Assembly (NCBI GenBank): GCA_963818725.1 | Contig: CAWFTU010000010.1 | Span: 124,001 to 188,000, forward strand | Source: DATFDN01 sp963818725 | GTDB lineage: Bacteria; Pseudomonadota; Alphaproteobacteria; Acetobacterales; Acetobacteraceae | Direction of reading: 5' to 3' | DNA: 64,000 nucleotides | Notes under the pieces: generated by a model | The model's database searches: none | What the model was told of the DNA's origin: nothing | What the model saw: only the letters and a program-made list of their open reading frames with translations | Position numbers and translations under genes: made by a program | Part shown: piece after piece, positions 52,246 through 61,216 of the stretch | Layout of the letters: every line of letters starts with the position of its first letter | Position numbering within the stretch: position 1 is the first letter of the stretch

Positions 52246-53848
52246 TCACACATACGGCCCGAGCTTGCACCCGAACGCGCCAGGCGGCTGCATCAGGCCC
52301 GCGCCAGGCACGACCTCCAAAACGTCCCAATAGTCGTCAGCGGACTTCATCTCCGACGGCTTCTTGCCGCGCTGGATGATGACCGGACGGACGAGCTGGT
52401 GGTCCTCCGGGCGGAACCACACCTCGCCCACCAGCGAGTCGAAGTGCTCGCCCTTTTCATAGGTCTTGATGACCTCGACGGGGTTGAACGTGCCGGCCTC
52501 GGAGACCATGCGCGCCCAGCAAGCGAGCTGCATGTAGGCGGACTTGGCGGTCCATTCCGGCTCGTAATTGTACTTGCTTTGGAACGCCTCGACAAACATC
52601 TTGGCGAGCGGATACTTGTCTCCGATCGTCCACCACCAATCGGTGGCGGCGTACACGCCCTGCGTCAGCTCCGGGTCGGCATCCCTTGCCAGGAAAAGAG
52701 TGACAACGGGCATCACCATCGGCATCTTCTTGAGGATGCCGAAACCGTTCGCCTGCTTGATCGACTGGACGGCGTCGTTGCCCCAGTTGATGTTGATGAA
52801 GATGTCGGCGCCGCTGTTGGCGATGTTGAGCAGGTAGCTGCTGTAGTCGGGCGCGCCGAGCGGGCAGACCTGGTTGGTCGCCACCGTCCACCCGTCCTTG
52901 CCCAGGTACTCCTGCATCGAGGCGCGGACCGTGTGGCCATAGGTGTAGTCGGGGGTGAGAAAGGCGATCTTCCTGTTCCGCCCGAAGTTCTTGAGCAGCA
53001 CCGGCGACAGCGCCGCCGAGGAGGTCTGGCCGTAAAAGCAGGTGCGGAACGAGTAGCGCACGCAATCCTTGCCGGTGGTGTCGTTCGACGTGCTTACGCC
53101 TGGCAGGTAGATGACCTTCTCGCGCCGGCCGAACTTGTTGTTGGCGACCGCCTCGGCGCTGGAGCAGGAGCCGGTCAGCAGGATGGCCTTGTTGTTGGCG
53201 ATGAACTTGGAAAGGTTCTGCACCGCCACGTTCGGCTTCGCCTCGGAATCGGCGACGCCATAGACCACCTGTTTGCCGAGCAGCCCTTTCGTGACCTTGG
53301 GGGCCATCGTGCGGATCAGCGCGTCGCCGTCGTTGATGTGCTCGATGGCGAGCTGATAGCCCTTCAGCTCGTCCTCTCCCGGGTTCGCGTAGGTGCCCGT
53401 TCGCGGCAGGCTGATGCCGATAAAGGCAGTGGAGGCGGCGACACCGGCGGGCCAGGTCCCGATCGTCTCTTCGGCTGCTGAAGCATGTCGGATGGGTATC
53501 GCGCCGACCGCCGCGGCGCCTGCCACGCCGGCTCCGGCCCGGCAACTGCTCAACCCACCCCGCTTCGCGCAATGCGTTGATATAGAATGATTTTCAGCAG
53601 TCTCAGAAAACGGGATAAATTTGGGCAGTTGAAGTAAAATCCGCGGCGATACCAGATACTTATTTATATCGTAATATCGCAGCCTTGGCCGTTACATGCG
53701 TCGGATTCGATACTGCCGTTACGCCCAAAATCGCCTCGCCCAGAAAGCGTTGTTTATCAATGATTTGCGGAGGGAGGGGTGGGTTGAGCAGTTACCCGGC
53801 CCGCAACAGAGCGCGGCGCCCAAGACCCTGGACCGTTCCCAATCCCAT
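52246..53848 (-). pseudogene. Binding protein 2, leader split by a MITE-like element
   Basis: The ancestral gene ran from ATG 53848 to 52246, like binding protein 1. A 254-bp element (53542-53795) now sits in the leader just after the Arg-Arg region. The mature part is intact (FIGISLPRTGTYANPGEDELKGYQLAIEHIND... to the same C-terminus). A reading frame can start at a TTG within the element end (53553), giving MSSCRAGAGVAGAAAVGAIPIRHASA, a short hydrophobic leader without the twin arginines. Export and expression are therefore doubtful, though not excluded. Patches of the sequence differ strongly from copy 1, for example KMPMVMPVVTLFLARDADPELTQGVYAATDWWWTIGDK. Confidence 0.8.
53542..53795. mobile_element. 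MITE-like element 3 (254 bp)
   Basis: Terminal inverted repeats are GCAACTGCTCAACCCACCCC (left) and GGGGTGGGTTGAGCAGTTAC (right), 19 of 20 matching. An 8-bp duplication CCGGCCCG is at 53534-53541 and 53796-53803. The interior is A+T-rich compared with the window and has no transposase. The corresponding site in unit 1 (near 48418-48425) is uninterrupted. It is unrelated to MITE-like elements 1 and 2. Confidence 0.88.
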
Positions 53849-53931
53849 TATATTTACTCCGTTGAAAATTTTAGGCATTATGAACGTCTATTGACGTCTG
53901 GCAAGATGGTCTTGGAAATGGATAGTGCGCC

Positions 53932-53935
53932 CTAG
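53932..53935. other. Empty CTAG target site in unit 2
   Basis: The sequence GTGCGCC-CTAG-CCAGACGCTC is continuous here, whereas in unit 1 the same flanks are separated by two MITEs and an IS (48548-51506). It proves the target, and shows that those insertions occurred after the duplication or were lost precisely here. Confidence 0.9.
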
Positions 53936-53965
53936 CCAGACGCTCGTGCCCTCGTAAGGTCGAAA

Positions 53966-54841
53966 ATGCCCAGCGCGCCCCTGCTCGTGTCGCAGGCCTT
54001 CAACGGCCTCGCCCTCGGAACGCTGCTGGCGCTGGTCAGCAGTGGCTTGACGATCATCCTCGGCACGCTCGGCGTGCTGAACTTCGCGCATGGCGCCCTG
54101 TTCATGGTGGGCGCCTATGTTCTCTACGTGGTGGCCGCGCACACCGGCTCGTTCCTGGCGGGCCTGTTCGCCGGGGCGGCGTTCATGCTGCTGGGCGGCG
54201 CGCTGCTGGAGCGCGGGTTGATCCGCTGGTTCTACGCCCGCCCGCCCGAGGACCAGATCCTCGTCACGTTCGGTGCCGCGATCGTGATCGTGGAGGCGGT
54301 GCGCGCCATCTTCGGCCCGGAGAGCCAGCACGTGGACGTGCCGGGTTGGGGACAGGGCGCCACGCAGATCGGCTTTCTGACCTATCCCACGTACCGGCTG
54401 CAACTGATCGGCGTTGTCGCCGCGCTGCTGGCGGGCCTGTACGTCATCCTGTACCGCACGTCGGTCGGCCTCGTGGTCCGGGCCGGGATCGAGGATGCCC
54501 GCATGGTCGGTATCCTCGGCATCAATGTCCGCCGGGCCTTCCTGCTGGTCTTCGCGATCGGCGTCGCGGCGGCCGGCGTTGCGGGGATGCTGTACGCGCC
54601 GATTGTCGCGGTCACGCCCGACATGGGGCAGACTTTCCTGGTCGAATCCTTCGTGGTGATCGTGATCGGCGGGCTGGGTTCCTATCCTGGCGCGGTGGTG
54701 GGCGGGATCATCGCCGGCGAGATCATCAGCATCACCAGCGCGTTCAACTCGGCCTATTCGGAGGTGATGCTCTACGCGGTGATGGCGCTGCTGCTGGTGC
54801 TGCGCCCGCAGGGCCTGTTCGGGTCCGAGGGCCGGGTATGA
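53966..54841 (+). CDS. livH: LivH-type permease (cluster 2)
   Basis: A 291-residue permease: SQAFNGLALGTLLALVSSGLTIILGTLGVLNFAHGALFMVGAYVLY, the IEDARMVGILGINVRRAF coupling loop, VTPDMGQTFLVESFVVIVIGGLGSYPGAVVGGIIAGE, and ending VLRPQGLFG. It is the intact member of the duplicated pair. Its stop overlaps the ATG of the livM-livG fusion (ATGA). It is divergent from binding protein 2. Confidence 0.92.
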   Translation: MPSAPLLVSQAFNGLALGTLLALVSSGLTIILGTLGVLNFAHGALFMVGAYVLYVVAAHTGSFLAGLFAGAAFMLLGGALLERGLIRWFYARPPEDQILVTFGAAIVIVEAVRAIFGPESQHVDVPGWGQGATQIGFLTYPTYRLQLIGVVAALLAGLYVILYRTSVGLVVRAGIEDARMVGILGINVRRAFLLVFAIGVAAAGVAGMLYAPIVAVTPDMGQTFLVESFVVIVIGGLGSYPGAVVGGIIAGEIISITSAFNSAYSEVMLYAVMALLLVLRPQGLFGSEGRV

Positions 54842-56667
54842 GCCGCGCCCGAACCACGCTGTTGCCGCTCGCGGCGCTCGTTGTCGTGCTGGCGGCCGCG
54901 CCCTTCGCGCTGCCGCACATCGGCGCCTCGCTCGATCTGATGCAGCGCGTCCTGGTGATCGGCGTTCTCGGCCTCGGCTTCGACCTGCTGTTCGGCGCCG
55001 CCGGGCTGCTGTCGTTCGGCCAGGCGGCGTTCTTCGGCACCGGCGGCATGGTGAGCGCCTATCTGCTGGTCAACAACGTCATCGGCAGCGTCTGGCTGGC
55101 GCTGGCGATCGGCACCGTGTCCGCCGGCGTGTTCGGGCTCGTTGTCGGCTGGCTCGCGGTGCGGCGCATCGGCATCTACTTCACCATGATCACGCTGGCC
55201 TTCGGGCAGATGGCGTATTTCCTCTCGTTCTCCCCGCTCTCCAACTACAGCGGCGGCGAGAACGGGCTTCCCGGCGTGCCGTTTCCCCGGATCGGCGGGT
55301 ATCGCATCGTCGCCGGGCTGCCGATGTACTGCCTGCTGGCCGCGTTGTTCTTCGTGGGCTTCGTGCTGGCCCGGCGCATCCTGCACTCGCCGTTCGGCGC
55401 CGTGCTGCGCGCGATCAAGGAGAACACGGCGCGCGCCGCGATGCTCGGCCACTCGGTTCCCGCGTACAAGCTCGCCGTGTTCGTCATCGCCGCCCTGTAC
55501 GCGGGGCTCGCGGGCGGGCTGCTCGGGGTGTTCCAGAGCTACATGCCGCCCGACGCCTTCTCGCTCGACACATCGGGCGACTTGGTGGTGCAGACGATCA
55601 TCGGCGGCGTCGGCACGCTGATCGGACCGCTGGTGGGCGCCACGGTCTGGCTTTATCTTCGAGACAATCTCCAGCTCATTCCCGGCGTCGGCCCGCTATG
55701 GAAGCTGATCCTGGGCGTGGTCTTCGTCGTCCTGGTGGTCGCGCTCAAGCGCGGCATCGTGGGCGAGATCCGCCACCTGTTCGTCCGGCGCCGGCTGCGG
55801 GCGCGAGAGGCGGAGGTGCCAGAGGAAGGCGGCGCTGCCAGCGAGGCGCCGCCGCCCGCGCTTCACCTGCCGATGATCGCGCCGGTTCGGGCGATCGACG
55901 ACGCGCCGGCGCTGCGCGCCACGGGCCTGTCCAAGCACTATGGCGGGCTGCGAGCGGTGGACGGCGTCTCCTTCGCCGTGCGCACCGGATCGATTCACGC
56001 CGTCATCGGGCCGAACGGCGCGGGCAAGAGTACGCTGTTCAAGATGCTGCTTGACGAGGTGTCGCCCACCACCGGCGAAGTGCGCCTGTTCGGGCGCCGT
56101 GTGACCGGGCTGGGCGCGACGCGCGCAGCGCAGCTCGGCATCGGCAAGAGCAATCAGCTCAACCAGCTCTTCCTCGATATGACGGTCGCGGACAATCTGC
56201 GCGTCGCCGCCTTGGCCCGCCGGCGCGGCCCGTTCCGCGCCGACGTGCTGCGCGCGGCGAACTCCCTTCCAGCCGTCGAGCGCCAGGTCGCGGCCGCGAT
56301 GCAGACGGTCGGGCTGGCGCACCGCGCCGACGTGCCCGTGCACGTCCTGCCCTACGGGGAGAAGCGGCGGCTTGAGATCGGCCTCGCCCTCGCCACCGGC
56401 CCCACCGTGCTGCTGCTCGACGAGCCGCTCGCCGGTATGAGCCCTGCCGAGCGCACCGCCACGCGCGCCCTGATTCGCGCGATCGGCAACAGCCGCACGC
56501 TGCTGATCGTCGAACACGACATGGACGCGATCTTCGAGCTCGCCGAGCGGATCACCGTGCTCCAGGAGGGCCGGCTGCTCGCCGAGGGCACGCCCGAGGA
56601 GATCCAGGCCAACGAAGCGGTGCAGGTCGCTTACCTGGGAGGGCTGCACGCGCATGAGCCTGCTTGA
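54838..56667 (+). CDS. LivM-LivG fusion: permease and ATPase in one polypeptide
   Basis: A 609-residue protein. Residues 1-330 or so are LivM: FDLLFGAAGLLSFGQAAFFGTGGMVSAYLL, AVRRIGIYFTMITLAFGQMAYFL, GGENGLPGVPF, LRAIKENTARAAMLGH, and VVQTIIGGVGTLIGPLVGA. After ALKRGIVGEIRHLF comes an Arg/Glu/Pro-rich linker (about 50 residues). Then follows a LivG ATPase: GPNGAGKST, KSNQLNQLFLDMTVADNL, LPYGEKRRLEIGLALA, VLLLDEPLAGM, and LIVEHDMDAI. Fusion fixes the 1:1 ratio of the two subunits. No internal stop or start site separates the halves. It overlaps livF by 14 bp. Confidence 0.92.
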   Translation: MSRARTTLLPLAALVVVLAAAPFALPHIGASLDLMQRVLVIGVLGLGFDLLFGAAGLLSFGQAAFFGTGGMVSAYLLVNNVIGSVWLALAIGTVSAGVFGLVVGWLAVRRIGIYFTMITLAFGQMAYFLSFSPLSNYSGGENGLPGVPFPRIGGYRIVAGLPMYCLLAALFFVGFVLARRILHSPFGAVLRAIKENTARAAMLGHSVPAYKLAVFVIAALYAGLAGGLLGVFQSYMPPDAFSLDTSGDLVVQTIIGGVGTLIGPLVGATVWLYLRDNLQLIPGVGPLWKLILGVVFVVLVVALKRGIVGEIRHLFVRRRLRAREAEVPEEGGAASEAPPPALHLPMIAPVRAIDDAPALRATGLSKHYGGLRAVDGVSFAVRTGSIHAVIGPNGAGKSTLFKMLLDEVSPTTGEVRLFGRRVTGLGATRAAQLGIGKSNQLNQLFLDMTVADNLRVAALARRRGPFRADVLRAANSLPAVERQVAAAMQTVGLAHRADVPVHVLPYGEKRRLEIGLALATGPTVLLLDEPLAGMSPAERTATRALIRAIGNSRTLLIVEHDMDAIFELAERITVLQEGRLLAEGTPEEIQANEAVQVAYLGGLHAHEPA

Positions 56668-57352
56668 GGTCGAGCGGATCAACACGTTCTACGGCGACAG
56701 CCACGTCCTGTTCGATGTGTCGCTTCAGGTCGGCCGGAACGAGGTGGTGGCGCTCCTCGGGCGCAACGGCGCGGGCAAGACCACGACGCTGCGCACCATC
56801 ATGGGCGTGCTCGCGCCGCGCCGCGGGCGCATCCGTCTGGACGGACGCGATATCCAGGGCCTGCCGCCCTACGCGATCGCGCGCATGGGGTTGCAGCTCG
56901 TGCCGGAGGAGCGGGCGATCTTCGGCCAGCTCACCGTGGAGGAGAACCTCCGGCTCGCCGCGCTGACGGCCGAGAAGCCGTGGAGCCTGGATCGCGTCTA
57001 CGAGTTCTTCCCCCGCTTGCGGGAGCGCCGCCGCTCCGGCGGCCGGCAGCTCTCGGGCGGGGAGCAGCAGATGCTGGCGATCGCCCGCGCGCTGATCCGC
57101 GACGCGCGGGTGATTCTGCTTGATGAGCCGTTCGAGGGCTTGGCCCCGCTGATCGTGCGCGACCTCGTGCGCGTCGCGCGGGAGCTCGCGGCCCAGGGGC
57201 GGACGATCCTGGTGGTCGAGCAGAACGTGGTCGCGGCGCTCAGCTTCTCCGACCGGGTGTACGTGCTGAACAACGGGCACGTCGCCTGGGAGGGAACGCC
57301 GGCCGCGCTGGAGGCGGACCCGGCGGTGATGAAGACGCATTTGGGGGTGTGA
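56654..57352 (+). CDS. livF: LivF-type ATPase (cluster 2)
   Basis: A 232-residue ATPase: GRNGAGKTT, PEERAIFGQLTVEENL, LSGGEQQMLAIARALI, VILLDEPFEGLAP, LVVEQNVVAAL, and terminal MKTHLGV. ATG 56654 lies inside the end of the livM-livG gene. It completes the transporter with LivH and the fusion protein; binding protein 1 is the probable receptor. Confidence 0.92.
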   Translation: MSLLEVERINTFYGDSHVLFDVSLQVGRNEVVALLGRNGAGKTTTLRTIMGVLAPRRGRIRLDGRDIQGLPPYAIARMGLQLVPEERAIFGQLTVEENLRLAALTAEKPWSLDRVYEFFPRLRERRRSGGRQLSGGEQQMLAIARALIRDARVILLDEPFEGLAPLIVRDLVRVARELAAQGRTILVVEQNVVAALSFSDRVYVLNNGHVAWEGTPAALEADPAVMKTHLGV

Positions 57353-58104
57353 GGGCGCGTCAGCGTTCCATCTTGGCGGGGAACACCCGCTGGACCAGCT
57401 CCTGCAACGTGTTGAACACGCCTTCCACCCCGAACCCCGCGAGGAAGGCCAGACCCGATGCCGACAAGGTCAGCGAGGACAGGAGGTCGGAGCCGGCGCC
57501 GGTCGTCGCCTGCTGGGCTTGGATCGGACCGTAGGAGGTGAAGAACAGGCCGATGCAGGTGCCGACCACGAGGCCGAGGACGAGCCGGATCCAGCCAAGC
57601 CAACTGTCGCGGGGCTCCAATTGGCTGCCCTTGGCCTTGCTCCAGAACTCCAGGAGCACGAAAATCAGCGAGCCAAGCAACCCGAAGCACACCGGCAGCA
57701 GGTAGTTGCCAATTGCGAGAATCCGCGGCGCGACATGCAATTCCGTGTTGTCGGTGTCGGGCAGGCTGGGGGCTTCGGCGCGGGAGGGAACGAACCACCC
57801 CCGCACGCCTCTGGGAAGCAGGAACACGCCTCCGACAATGGACGGCCAGTCCGTTAGCCACCGGTTTATGTCGGCGCGGGCGATGATGAAATCATGCTTC
57901 AGGATGTTGTCCTGCCCACAGAGGAAGCGCGCGGCGGGAGAGCCTTCCAGCCGGATCTCGCCCAGGCTTCCGCCATCCCCGATCTGGCCACTCACCTCGT
58001 TGCCGAGATCGATGCCGTTTGCATGGGCGTATTCGGCGTAGGCACGCCAGCGATCACACACGCCCAGGGCCGCGAGGTTGACGGTTTGCGTCGGCCTGTT
58101 GAGC

Positions 58105-59660
58105 TTCCGATTACCCACATTTTGGCCGTGTTCGGGCCCTTGACGGTGCCTTGCTGGATGTGACGCGCTACCTGCGACGAGGTCGCGTGGCGTGAGGCTG
58201 CGATGTCGGACGCGATGCCGAAAGCGAGCGGCAGCGGTTCGAGGGCGGGCGCTGTCAAAGGGCCATCTTGGATCGATGCTGAAGTATCGGGGTGCGCACT
58301 TGGGGACAAGCGCCTATGCGACCGATTGCGGCGGCGGCTGCATCAGCTCGAGGGGGCGATGGGCGCTCCGCTGCCGCTGGCCTGTCAGGACTGGGCGAAC
58401 ACGAAGGCGGCCTATCGCTTCCTCTCGAGTGAGCGGTTCGGAGAGGACGCGATCCTGGCAGGGCACTTCCAGGCGACCGCCAGCCGCTTTGCGGCCACGG
58501 CTGGCCTGGTCCTCGTGGTCCAGGACACGACCGCGTTCAGCTTCCGCTGGGCCAAGCCGGGGACCATCGGCGCGATCGGCCGCGTGCCGATCGGGCGGGA
58601 TCGTGACGGCAACCCTCGTGCCCACACGCGATGCGGGTTGTTGATGCACGCGAGCCTCGTGGTCACGCCCGAGGGGCTGCCGCTCGGCCTCGCCGCGGCC
58701 CAGTTCTGGACCCGCAAGGCGTTCAAGGGGGCAAACGAACTGAAGCGCCACGTCAACCCGACAAGGGTGCCGATCGAGGAGAAGGAGAGCATTCGCTGGC
58801 TGTCGAGCCTGGCGCAGTCCAGCGCGCTGCTCGGTGATCCGGGGCGCTGCGTCTACGTCGGCGATCGGGAGAACGACATCTACGAGTTCTTCTGCGCCGC
58901 GTGGGAGGCGGGCACGCATTTCCTCGTTCGTACCTGCGTGGATCGACTGGCGGGCGATGGACGCCGCACGGTCGCTCGCGTGATGGCCCGGGTTCCGGTT
59001 GCGGGGCAGCACCGGATCGCAGTCACGGCGGAGGACGGCAGTGTCGCCGAGGCCGTGCTCAAGCTCCGCTACAGGCGGGTGCACATCCTGCCGCCGATCG
59101 GCAAGCAGAAGCGCTACCCCGCCCTCGACCTGACGGTGATCCACGCGCGGCAGCCGCGCGGGCGCGACCGGGTCGATTGGAAGCTCGTGACCGATCTGGC
59201 CGTCACCTCACCCGAGGCGGCGGTCGAAAAGCTGCAGTGGTACGCCCAGCGCTGGAAGGTCGAGCTCTTCCACAAGATCCTGAAATCCGGCTGTCGCGTC
59301 GAGGCGGCACGGCTGCGGACTGCCGAGCGGCTGGCCAAGCTGATCGCGGTGTTCTGCATCCTCAGCTGGCGCATCTTCTGGACGACGATGATCAACAGGA
59401 CCGCGCCGCATGCCCCGCCACGCTTGGCACTGACGGGGGCAGAAATCACCGCCATCGACCGCGCGGTGCGCGACCGGCCCACCATACCCGGCGAGAAGAC
59501 CCTGTCGCACTATCTCATGAAAGTCGCCTGCCTCGGCGGCTATCTCGCCCGCGCGCGGGACCCGCCACCCGGCAACGCCGTGATGTGGCGAGGTTGGTCC
59601 CGCCTCATGGACATGATGCTCGGAGCGGACCTGATGCAGGCAAAATGTGGGTAATCGGAA
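58105..59660 (+). mobile_element. Tn5/IS50-like IS4-family element, intact copy
   Basis: A 1556-bp element with tips TTCCGATTACCCACATTTTG and its inverse ending at 59660. The flanks CCTGTTGAGC (58095-58104) and GCTGTCGACC (59661-59670) match at 7 of 10 positions, so the target duplication is degenerate or absent, unlike the perfect one at 7841-10711. Confidence 0.88.
58203..59654 (+). CDS. Tn5-like IS4-family transposase
   Basis: An intact 483-residue transposase. The N-terminal Tn5-type DNA-binding domain is WIDAEVSGCALGDKRLCDRLRRRLHQLEGAMGAPLPLACQDWANTKAAYRFLSSE. The catalytic core has VLVVQDTTAFSFRWAK, CVYVGDRENDIYEFF and KLQWYAQRWKVELFHKILKSGCRVE (YREK). The C-terminal dimerisation-like helices end LMQAKCG, inside the right inverted repeat. 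It is the reference for the interrupted copy at 7847-10612. Confidence 0.9.
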   Translation: MSDAMPKASGSGSRAGAVKGPSWIDAEVSGCALGDKRLCDRLRRRLHQLEGAMGAPLPLACQDWANTKAAYRFLSSERFGEDAILAGHFQATASRFAATAGLVLVVQDTTAFSFRWAKPGTIGAIGRVPIGRDRDGNPRAHTRCGLLMHASLVVTPEGLPLGLAAAQFWTRKAFKGANELKRHVNPTRVPIEEKESIRWLSSLAQSSALLGDPGRCVYVGDRENDIYEFFCAAWEAGTHFLVRTCVDRLAGDGRRTVARVMARVPVAGQHRIAVTAEDGSVAEAVLKLRYRRVHILPPIGKQKRYPALDLTVIHARQPRGRDRVDWKLVTDLAVTSPEAAVEKLQWYAQRWKVELFHKILKSGCRVEAARLRTAERLAKLIAVFCILSWRIFWTTMINRTAPHAPPRLALTGAEITAIDRAVRDRPTIPGEKTLSHYLMKVACLGGYLARARDPPPGNAVMWRGWSRLMDMMLGADLMQAKCG

Positions 59661-60467
59661 GCTGTCGACCACGCTTACCAGCGGGATGGAGGCATCCGCC
59701 GGCTTGTCAACCATGGTTTCAAGTTGCTTCTCATCCACCGCGATGCTTGCCTGCCGAACGCGGAGCGCCTCTATGTTCTGCAGCAGGTGCTTGCCCACCG
59801 CTACCTCGGTGGACAGCCATACGGCCGCAATCGTGATGAGCAGGGCCAGGCTGACGAACACGTTGCGTGACCAGCGATGGATGAATGCGCGGCCGCGAAG
59901 GTACGGATAGGCGTTCTTCGCTAGGTCGAACGTCGCCTTCGCGAAGAACAGCGAGGATTCCGTAACCATTGACGTGTACGCCACCGTCAGTCCCGTTACG
60001 GGGGCAACGAGTTCGCTCAGCTTGTCGCGGGTGAGTTGCAGGAGCACAAGCTCCTGCGAGGTAAGCGGGGTGGGCGGCACCGTGGTCAGCTTGGCCTCGA
60101 TCGCGTCGAGGCCGAAGATGATGTCGCCGGCGGACATGCTAGGGTGCGGTAAGTTCGCACCCTCGACCACTAGGTGCGCCAGCGACAGCTCCGGCCTGAC
60201 CGACATGTAACGCAGCAGGACCCGAATTTGGTAAAGAAGCTGTTTTGAATAGGCTCCGTCCAACATGAGACGGCCTCCCCACGAGTTGAGGTATCATGCG
60301 GCTGGCGTTTGGCCGGGCAAGCGGATTCGGCCCGCTCCTGCCAGGTCCCGGAAACGTGATCCCCTCATGGCGCGGCCACCCTTTGCGGACCGGCCGAGCG
60401 GAAGCCCCTATCCAGGTCGGCCGGCGCGTGGTTCCGTAGCCAATTGCCCGATCGTAGGAGGAATGGC

Positions 60468-61211
60468 ATGACCGCGCGCAACGCCACCGTGGCCGTCATC
60501 GGCGCGGGCGATTTCATTGGCGGGGCCATCGCGCGCCGTTTCGCCGCCGAGGGCTACACCGCCGCCGCCGGGCGGCGCCAGGGCGAGAAGCTCGCGCCGC
60601 TCGTGGCGGAAATCGAAGCGGAGGGCGGGCGCTGTGTCGCGCGCAGCCTGGACGCACGACGGGAGGATGACGTCGCCGCGTTCATCGCCGAGGCGGAGGC
60701 CATCGCGCCGCTGGAAGCCTGCATCTTCAATATCGGCGCCAACGTGAACTTTCCCCTCCTGGACACGACCGAGCGCGTCTTCCGCAAGGTCTGGGAGATG
60801 GCCTGCTACGGCGGCTTCCTCACGGGGCGGGAGGCGGCGCGCGCGATGCTGCCGCGCGGGCGGGGCTCGATCTTCTTCACCGGCGCGACGGCGAGCCTGC
60901 GCGGCGGGTCGGGCTACGCCGCCTTCGCCGCCGCCAAGGCCGGGCTGCGCGCGCTGGCCCAGTCCATGGCGCGCGAGCTTGGCCCGCAGGGCATCCATGT
61001 CGCGCACCTGGTGATCGACGCGGGCGTGAACACCGCCTGGGTCCGTTCCCGGATTGCCGCGCGCGAGGGCGAGCAGGCCGCGCGGCTGACCCAGGGCGAC
61101 CTGTTGACGCGCCCGGAATCGATTGCCGAGGCCTATTGGCGCCTGCACACGCAGACGCGCGACGCCTGGACCTTCGAGGCCGACCTACGACCCTTCGCCG
61201 AGCTGTGGTGA
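60468..61211 (+). CDS. SDR-family protein without the canonical active-site tyrosine
   Basis: A 247-residue Rossmann-fold protein starting at ATG 60468 (AGGAGGA upstream). The cofactor loop is AVIGAGDFIGGAIARRFA. IFNIGANVNFPLL and the Ser-region FFTGATASLRGG are present. The usual Tyr-x-x-x-Lys reads YAAFAAAKAG: the residue four before Lys is Phe, and a Tyr sits three residues further upstream. This variant occurs in a subset of SDRs. Catalysis would need another residue, or a non-reductase role. It is followed 5 bp later by the DsbA-type isomerase gene. Confidence 0.85.
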   Translation: MTARNATVAVIGAGDFIGGAIARRFAAEGYTAAAGRRQGEKLAPLVAEIEAEGGRCVARSLDARREDDVAAFIAEAEAIAPLEACIFNIGANVNFPLLDTTERVFRKVWEMACYGGFLTGREAARAMLPRGRGSIFFTGATASLRGGSGYAAFAAAKAGLRALAQSMARELGPQGIHVAHLVIDAGVNTAWVRSRIAAREGEQAARLTQGDLLTRPESIAEAYWRLHTQTRDAWTFEADLRPFAELW

Positions 61212-61216
61212 GCGCC

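Larger units (their letters stand above)
52199..55194. repeat. Tandem duplication, unit 2
   Basis: The second copy of the binding protein - livH - livM(5') segment, followed by the unique remainder of livM-livG and livF. It differs from unit 1 by a 254-bp MITE-like insertion in the binding protein leader, by the absence of the IS cluster, by a full-length livH, and by several diverged patches within the binding protein gene. Confidence 0.88.
57360..60266 (-). pseudogene. Unknown membrane protein split by a Tn5-like IS
   Basis: The pieces are 60266-59661 and 58104-57360. They are in the same frame when aligned at an imperfect 10-bp duplication. The rebuilt protein has about 446 residues. The N-terminal part is helical and soluble (LLYQIRVLLRYMSVRPELSLAHLVVEGANLP..), followed by a membrane helix near residue 150 (NVFVSLALLITIAAVWLSTEVAV). 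The C-terminal part has two or three further hydrophobic helices (ILAIGNYLLPVCFGLLGSLIFVLLEF, IRLVLGLVVGTCIGLFFTSY, LTLSASGLAFLAGFGVEGVFNTLQELV). I do not recognise the family. It is next to livF but on the other strand. Confidence 0.75.

Noticed and set aside
7841..59660. The two Tn5-like IS copies as ends of a composite transposon.
   Set aside because: They are in opposite orientation about 50 kb apart. Copy 1 has its own 10-bp duplication, and the segment between contains ordinary chromosomal genes such as purB.
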